A model generated the notes under the pieces. The model was not told the origin of the DNA and made no database searches. It saw only the letters and a program-made list of their open reading frames with translations. Shown here piece by piece: positions 60,108 through 64,000 of a stretch of DNA of 64,000 nucleotides. The first letter of the stretch is position 1. The number at the start of each line of letters is the position of its first letter. Origin of the DNA: Sacculina carcini (Eukaryota; Arthropoda; Thecostraca; Sacculinidae); assembly GCA_916048095.2 (NCBI GenBank), contig OU696576.1:8555988-8619987 (forward strand), written 5' to 3'. A program made the translations under genes and the position numbers.

Positions 60108-61458
60108 TCTTGTGAGTAAACCATGCAATTATCTATAAACACAATCATTTTGTAGTCAACCAACATGCAATCATGCGCCAGTCGGCAAATAATTCATTTC
60201 AATTTCACGCCAATCCAGTGTTCTCGTACAGTGTCACATGCACCTCTCTAAAAGTGGAAAATATATAGAAATAAAATGTTGAAGAGTGGCTGCAAAAACG
60301 CACACACGCAGACACACACACATACACACCGTGGCCCGATGCAGCCTGTAAGTAAGCTAATAGCGAACCCGAGGAAACTCAACAAACACACAGACAGGCT
60401 AGAAAACCAGCACTCTCAGGCTAGAGCTAGCATGCTAGATCTAGCAGGTTAGAGCCATCCCACTAGCCTTCTCCAGCTCTGACACGCACTTGGGGTTAAT
60501 ATCGCAGCCCTGCTGCATGAGCGAGCCGATGGTGAACCAGAACGAGTTGCGCAGGTTCATCTCGTTTTCCTGGTAGTCGGGCTCGGCGCCGGCCATACTG
60601 CACACACTGGGCTCCTGCCATTCGGACGGACTCAGTCTGACAGATTGCAATCACGCGTTGCAACCACGCAGTCACGCGCATCCGTGTCACAATAGACGGA
60701 ACCGAAAAAACAGCGTGAAAAAGACGTTTAGCGCCTTCAACGCTCTTCAAGAGTTAGCGCCTAGATGAGAGATGAGATGGGATGATACGACGTGTATGTG
60801 AGTGTTTGTGTTTGTGTGTGTGTGTGTGAGTGTGAGTGTAAATGTACGTGTACTTCGAGTGACTGTGTGAAGTGATAGCGAGGAAATCCGCTCAGATCCA
60901 GCACCAGAGGTCAATCGGCAAACGGAATCTCAGAAAACACACACCGAAACCTCGCCGAGAGGCTTGCACAGCCCCAATCTTGATGAATTTGATTCTCTAA
61001 AGCAAGCAATATGTCCTTTGAACCCGTGTTCAGCAGATACAACCACCAGAATAACTAATAACATGCATATAAGGGTTGCAATAATTGGTCGTTTGCTTGA
61101 GGAACTTGTCGATGCAGTTCCTTGCGATTCTTCTATATGGGCAAAGCACAACGGTGGACACAACGGTCGGAGCGCAAACATTCGCCCTGTGCGCAAATTC
61201 AGCATGGATTTTGTCGGCGTTTGGTTCAGGTACAACCAGTGGCGGTGCCAAGGGGGAGGCTTCAGCTCTTCCAAGCCGGCTCCCAAAAAAATGTGCCAGG
61301 CTCTTCTCCCCGTCCGAGTCCCCAAAAAATCCTCTCCATGCACCTTTCAAGTTTAGTTCTTCTTGTTTCGGCGATCCCCCGCATCTTTTTGCTTAGAACC
61401 CATCCAGCCCCCCACCGGGAAAATCTTGGCGCCACCACTAAAATGACCACCAGATTCA

Positions 61459-61525
<67 letters not shown>

Positions 61526-63383
61526 ACCAAGATTATAAGCACAGGTATTCTAGCGGGAAGAACATAGAACGTACACGCACACCAGCAAGTAAGACCCCAG
61601 TGTCAAAGTGTGGAGTTCATATTTGATGAGAGAAAATTAAAAGACCAACAGAGATATGCAAGAGACGCTTGTTACTTGGGCGCGATCTCCGATCCTTGCT
61701 GCATGAGAGAGCCTATAGTGAACCACAGGGAGTTGAGAAGCGTAAACTGGTTCTCCAAGACGTCAGGATCTTCAATGCACGGGTTCGGATTGTCCCATTC
61801 TTCAGGAGCTAGCCTGCGATGTCAGCAGGCATGCAGAAATGAGCGATGTTGTTGTGCGACTCACAATCAAATGACCAGTCAGTGGAAGCGAGTGTTCTTT
61901 GGCATAACCATTTGTTATTTGGCATAAAATAAGCGTTCTTTGGCATAAAACAAGTGTTTCTTGGCGTAAAGTAGGCGGCGACCTTGTTCTGGGCCGTTGG
62001 GTTTTTAGATAACAATTGTTTGTAAATGTCGGCGTAGAGTCAGTGTTGTAGTGTATCAAGAGTTGAAAGTGTCTTCAGAATTTAGCTGGCTGCCTCCAAA
62101 TGTGTAATGACATATTAATAAAGCTTACAAGTTAAATTATTATTATAATTAAAATTAAAAAATCTATGAATAAACATACAATTTTTCAAAGATTCAAACA
62201 TGAAATTGAAACAGGTATTAAAAAAGGGAAGCATGATATAGCCGCTTAGAATTATATAATTTTAATCTTCTTATAATCCTTATCAATAACTTAGATATCT
62301 TCGGAAACAGATTGCAATCAGTAAAGATATTTTTATTGATGGAAGACAAGCTGTTGAATTAAACTAAATGACACATCACCTGGCCAGAATGAAGAGCAGT
62401 ACAGACACGCCGAGATACGCCGTCCCCATGTAGATCCATACCTCGGGTGAGAGAGGACCAAGAAATGAAAACAACTTCGGTGACTCCTTGATCGGCTTCC
62501 GGTATAAAATACTTATACCTGTAGCCAACAGAAATTCCAACAAACTGTCTTATATAAAATAGACAAATAAACTCAGTCTTATTTTAAAAAATAGATCGTG
62601 AAGTTTGTAATTATAACTACAGGATAAGTCTATAAAATTGGTGTCATGAGATTATACATGGGTATCGCTTAAACTTACAATATACCTATATATAATTTCA
62701 GTGTATAGAATACATAAATCTAAAACGATCTTTTAAAGTAATATTAACACAAGAAAAGTGTAATATGATACAAAATATGCTTAACTTTTGTAGCTGATTA
62801 AAGAAACTTTTTCAAATTCAAAATGTAATTTTTTCTAAATAAATAGAGGAAATCTCAAATAATGTGTTGTGTTGAGAAATACATGCAAACAATATGATAG
62901 AAAACCCGGTGCATTTCTCAAATTTAATACAAACAATACAATATGAGGATACGTATAATAAATATACAAAACCTATATTATGCTGAATATTTAGTTGAAG
63001 TTCTTGATAGTTTGCAGAGCAGAATATGAAAGAGCGCAAGATCTGAGAGTCTCACCCGGTTGACGCTAAATATGTAATGACTCAAGAACATTATATTTTG
63101 AAAATTTGATTTAACGAATTTCTACTAGTCCCTCGCCTCCTGCCAAGGCAGCACATTACATTAGAACGCTAAAACCTAACCTAACCTAAAATTTATGAAA
63201 AGTATAGAAACGTTTTTGTGCGTTTTTAAGCGTTTATTTAATAAATTAACGTTTTTAATGTTCTTGAATCCTTACACATTCAGCCTAGACCGTCTCACCC
63301 AGGTTCATCCAGGGCATGGAGAAGTCCACACCTCGCTCTCTTTCCAGAGTGATAGATAGATCGGCTATGGCCATGTCCGCCGT
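57007..63383 (-). CDS. Kainate-type ionotropic glutamate receptor subunit, C-terminal half
   Basis: Nine exons in transcript order: 63299-63383, 62380-62518, 61676-61813 (pore A), 60490-60636 (pore B), 59451-59648, 58886-59112, 58620-58729, 57690-57839, 57007-57165. Using one pore exon gives 401 or 404 residues. The amino-terminal domain and most of S1 lie beyond the right edge. Order: end of S1 ([19 protein letters not shown], then GISILYRKP), M1 ([20 protein letters not shown]), pore loop (SLMQQG), M3 with [17 protein letters not shown]2 ([39 protein letters not shown]), M4 ([20 protein letters not shown]) and a short tail ending SFRGGRK. This is a glutamate-gated cation channel of the GRIK group by its M3/S2 sequence. 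The invertebrate orthologue number cannot be told. All phases join, and pores A and B are interchangeable. Confidence 0.93.
57620..57662. repeat. (TTG)n microsatellite
   Basis: Pure GTT/TTG triplets about 30 bp downstream of the receptor's M4 exon donor. Confidence 0.9.
57925..58240 (+). repeat. Dispersed repeat, copy 2
   Basis: Partner of 6,337-6,680. Lies between the last S2 exon and the M4 exon of the receptor. Confidence 0.75.
58383..58577. mobile_element. hAT-like MITE
   Basis: Starts CAGGGGCGGCGCCGG and ends GGTGCCGCCACTG. Same family as 22,170 and 61,237. Target duplication not clear. Confidence 0.6.
60490..60636 (-). CDS. Alternative pore exon B of glutamate receptor
   Basis: 147 bp, entered after two bases of a codon (acceptor CTGTCAG) and left after two (donor AA|GTGCGT). 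Encodes [33 protein letters not shown] and NPK. The pore end GCDINPK resembles AMPA receptors (family GCDI.P). Confidence 0.9.
61237..61440. mobile_element. hAT-like MITE between the two pore exons
   Basis: Starts CAGTGGCGGTGCC and ends GGCGCCACCACTA. It is followed by a (CA)n run at 61,461-61,520. Confidence 0.55.
61676..61813 (-). CDS. Alternative pore exon A of glutamate receptor
   Basis: 138 bp with the same in and out phases as exon B (acceptor ATCGCAG, donor AA|GTAACA). Encodes [17 protein letters not shown], then [20 protein letters not shown] and SEIAPK. The end GSEIAPK resembles vertebrate kainate receptors (family GSE..PK). Confidence 0.9.
63058..63291. mobile_element. TIR element with 9-bp target duplication at a splice donor
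   Basis: Terminal inverted repeats are GGTTGACGCTAAATATGTAA and, inverted, GGTCTAGGCTGAATGTGTAA, each leading into TCAAGAACATTA. The flanks are identical: GTCTCACCC at 63,049-63,057 and 63,292-63,300. Same family as the palindrome at 49.5-50.0 kb. The 9-bp duplication suggests a Mutator-like transposase, which is inference. Confidence 0.85.
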
Positions 63384-63658
63384 CTGAATCGCATCACAAC
63401 AACAATAAAATGACGTCATAAGCCCGTACGAGAAGAAAAGCGAAAAAATTTCATGCTTGGATGGTTACATCAAATTGAATAATCTATCTTGTAACGGAAA
63501 CAATGGTTAAATTAGAATTTGATGACAAATTGTACACTTTGAAATAATATTTTTCAGTGAAAATGTATTATTATTATATTTATATATTTTAATAGGTAAA
63601 TAAATATATGTATACACATTGAAATAATTTATTCAATAAAATTACAGTCATATAAATT

Positions 63659-63765
63659 TATTATTATTATTATTATTATTGGACAAAACAAAGTGCCGCA
63701 GGAAGAGTTCAAGCGCTTTAACCTGCATTATGCAGCCTCTACGCCCATTTTGCACGTGGAAAAAA
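63659..63765 (+). repeat. (TTA)n-headed repeat, diverged head
   Basis: (TTA)n then GGACAAAACAAAGTGCCGCA and GAAGAGTTCAAGCGCTTTAA, a distant match to the family head (GGGAAGAGTGCAAGCACTAT). Confidence 0.5.
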
Positions 63766-63831
63766 TGAAAAACTGAGAGAGAGAAAAAAGAGAGAGAGAA
63801 TAGTAATAACAAAGAAAATAATTCAGTCAGG

Positions 63832-64000
63832 CAGATATCAGTCATGTGTTGTGTCATGCATTCTGGGGAGGTGGCCCTCTCTAACACGTCTTCCGTCCTT
63901 GTGGCGTCATAGCGTGGAGAGGGTCGGTTCTGCGGTGGTAGCGAGCTGCACGGGGCACACCTGTGTGTGTTCATAAACTTAGACTTCTTCCCGTGTAGCA
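63832..64000 (+). repeat. SINE body, copy of 5,355-5,530, cut by the window end
   Basis: Shares TCATGCATTCTGGGGA-type sequence, CATAGCGTGGAGAGGGTCGG and TTCATAAACTTAGACTTCTT with the tRNA-Val SINE. The tRNA head is absent here. Confidence 0.8.

Larger units (their letters stand above)
63384..64000. other. Intron of glutamate receptor at the right edge
   Basis: No further receptor exon is recognised. It holds a diverged (TTA)n-headed repeat and the start of a SINE body. Confidence 0.5.

Noticed and set aside
1..64000. CRISPR array, operon or prokaryotic system
   Set aside because: The short regular repeats are microsatellites or minisatellites, and all recognised genes are spliced animal genes.

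Overview
The window is nuclear DNA of an animal. Genes are broken into short exons (about 80-380 bp) with GT-AG introns, intergenic DNA is AT-rich and full of (GT)n/(CA)n microsatellites, and the proteins are bilaterian housekeeping, glycosylation and synaptic genes. A POMGNT1 orthologue, a kainate-type receptor, and tRNA-derived SINEs, CR1/L2-like LINEs and hAT-like MITEs fit an invertebrate, perhaps a spiralian (mollusc/annelid-like). That placement is inference; no ribosomal or mitochondrial marker is present.

Layout. 1-1,436 (-): 5' part of a WDR76-like WD40 gene running off the left edge. 1.4-13.9 kb: gene-poor, with microsatellites, a tRNA-Val-like SINE and a (TTA)n-headed repeat. 13.9-23.0 kb (+): POMGNT1 (nine exons recovered, N-terminus not found), with two SINEs, two hAT-like elements and a LINE sitting between the arms of a foldback element in its introns. 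23.2-24.35 kb: a second LINE fragment of the same type. 25.0-25.6 kb (-): TMEM60. 26.9-34.5 kb (+): HSP90B1/GRP94, complete in 13 coding exons, with a perfect ER-stress element upstream. 35.3-45.3 kb (-): EIF2B5, complete in 14 coding exons. 46.26-47.75 kb (+) and 54.12-55.6 kb (-): two nearly identical hnRNP L-like RRM exons in inverted orientation, about 6.4 kb apart. 50.2-51.2 kb (-): TXNDC17, complete in 3 exons, between those copies. 57.0-63.4 kb (-): C-terminal half of a kainate-type glutamate receptor with a tandemly duplicated, phase-compatible pore exon.

The genes do not form one pathway. POMGNT1, TMEM60 and GRP94 are endomembrane proteins, GRP94 carries its own unfolded-protein-response signal, EIF2B5 is translation initiation, hnRNP L is splicing, and TXNDC17 is cytosolic redox. 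TMEM60/HSP90B1 and EIF2B5/hnRNP L copy 1 are divergent pairs; HSP90B1/EIF2B5 converge. All exon boundaries below were read by eye; splice phases were checked to join in frame for every gene reported as multi-exon.

Most interesting: (1) two alternative pore exons of the glutamate receptor; (2) the inverted hnRNP L duplication, whose amino-acid differences all fall in a short patch of one RRM; (3) (TG)n tracts sitting directly at about two thirds of the 3' splice sites in three genes on both strands; (4) a palindromic transposon inserted at a receptor splice donor, with its target duplication copying that donor.
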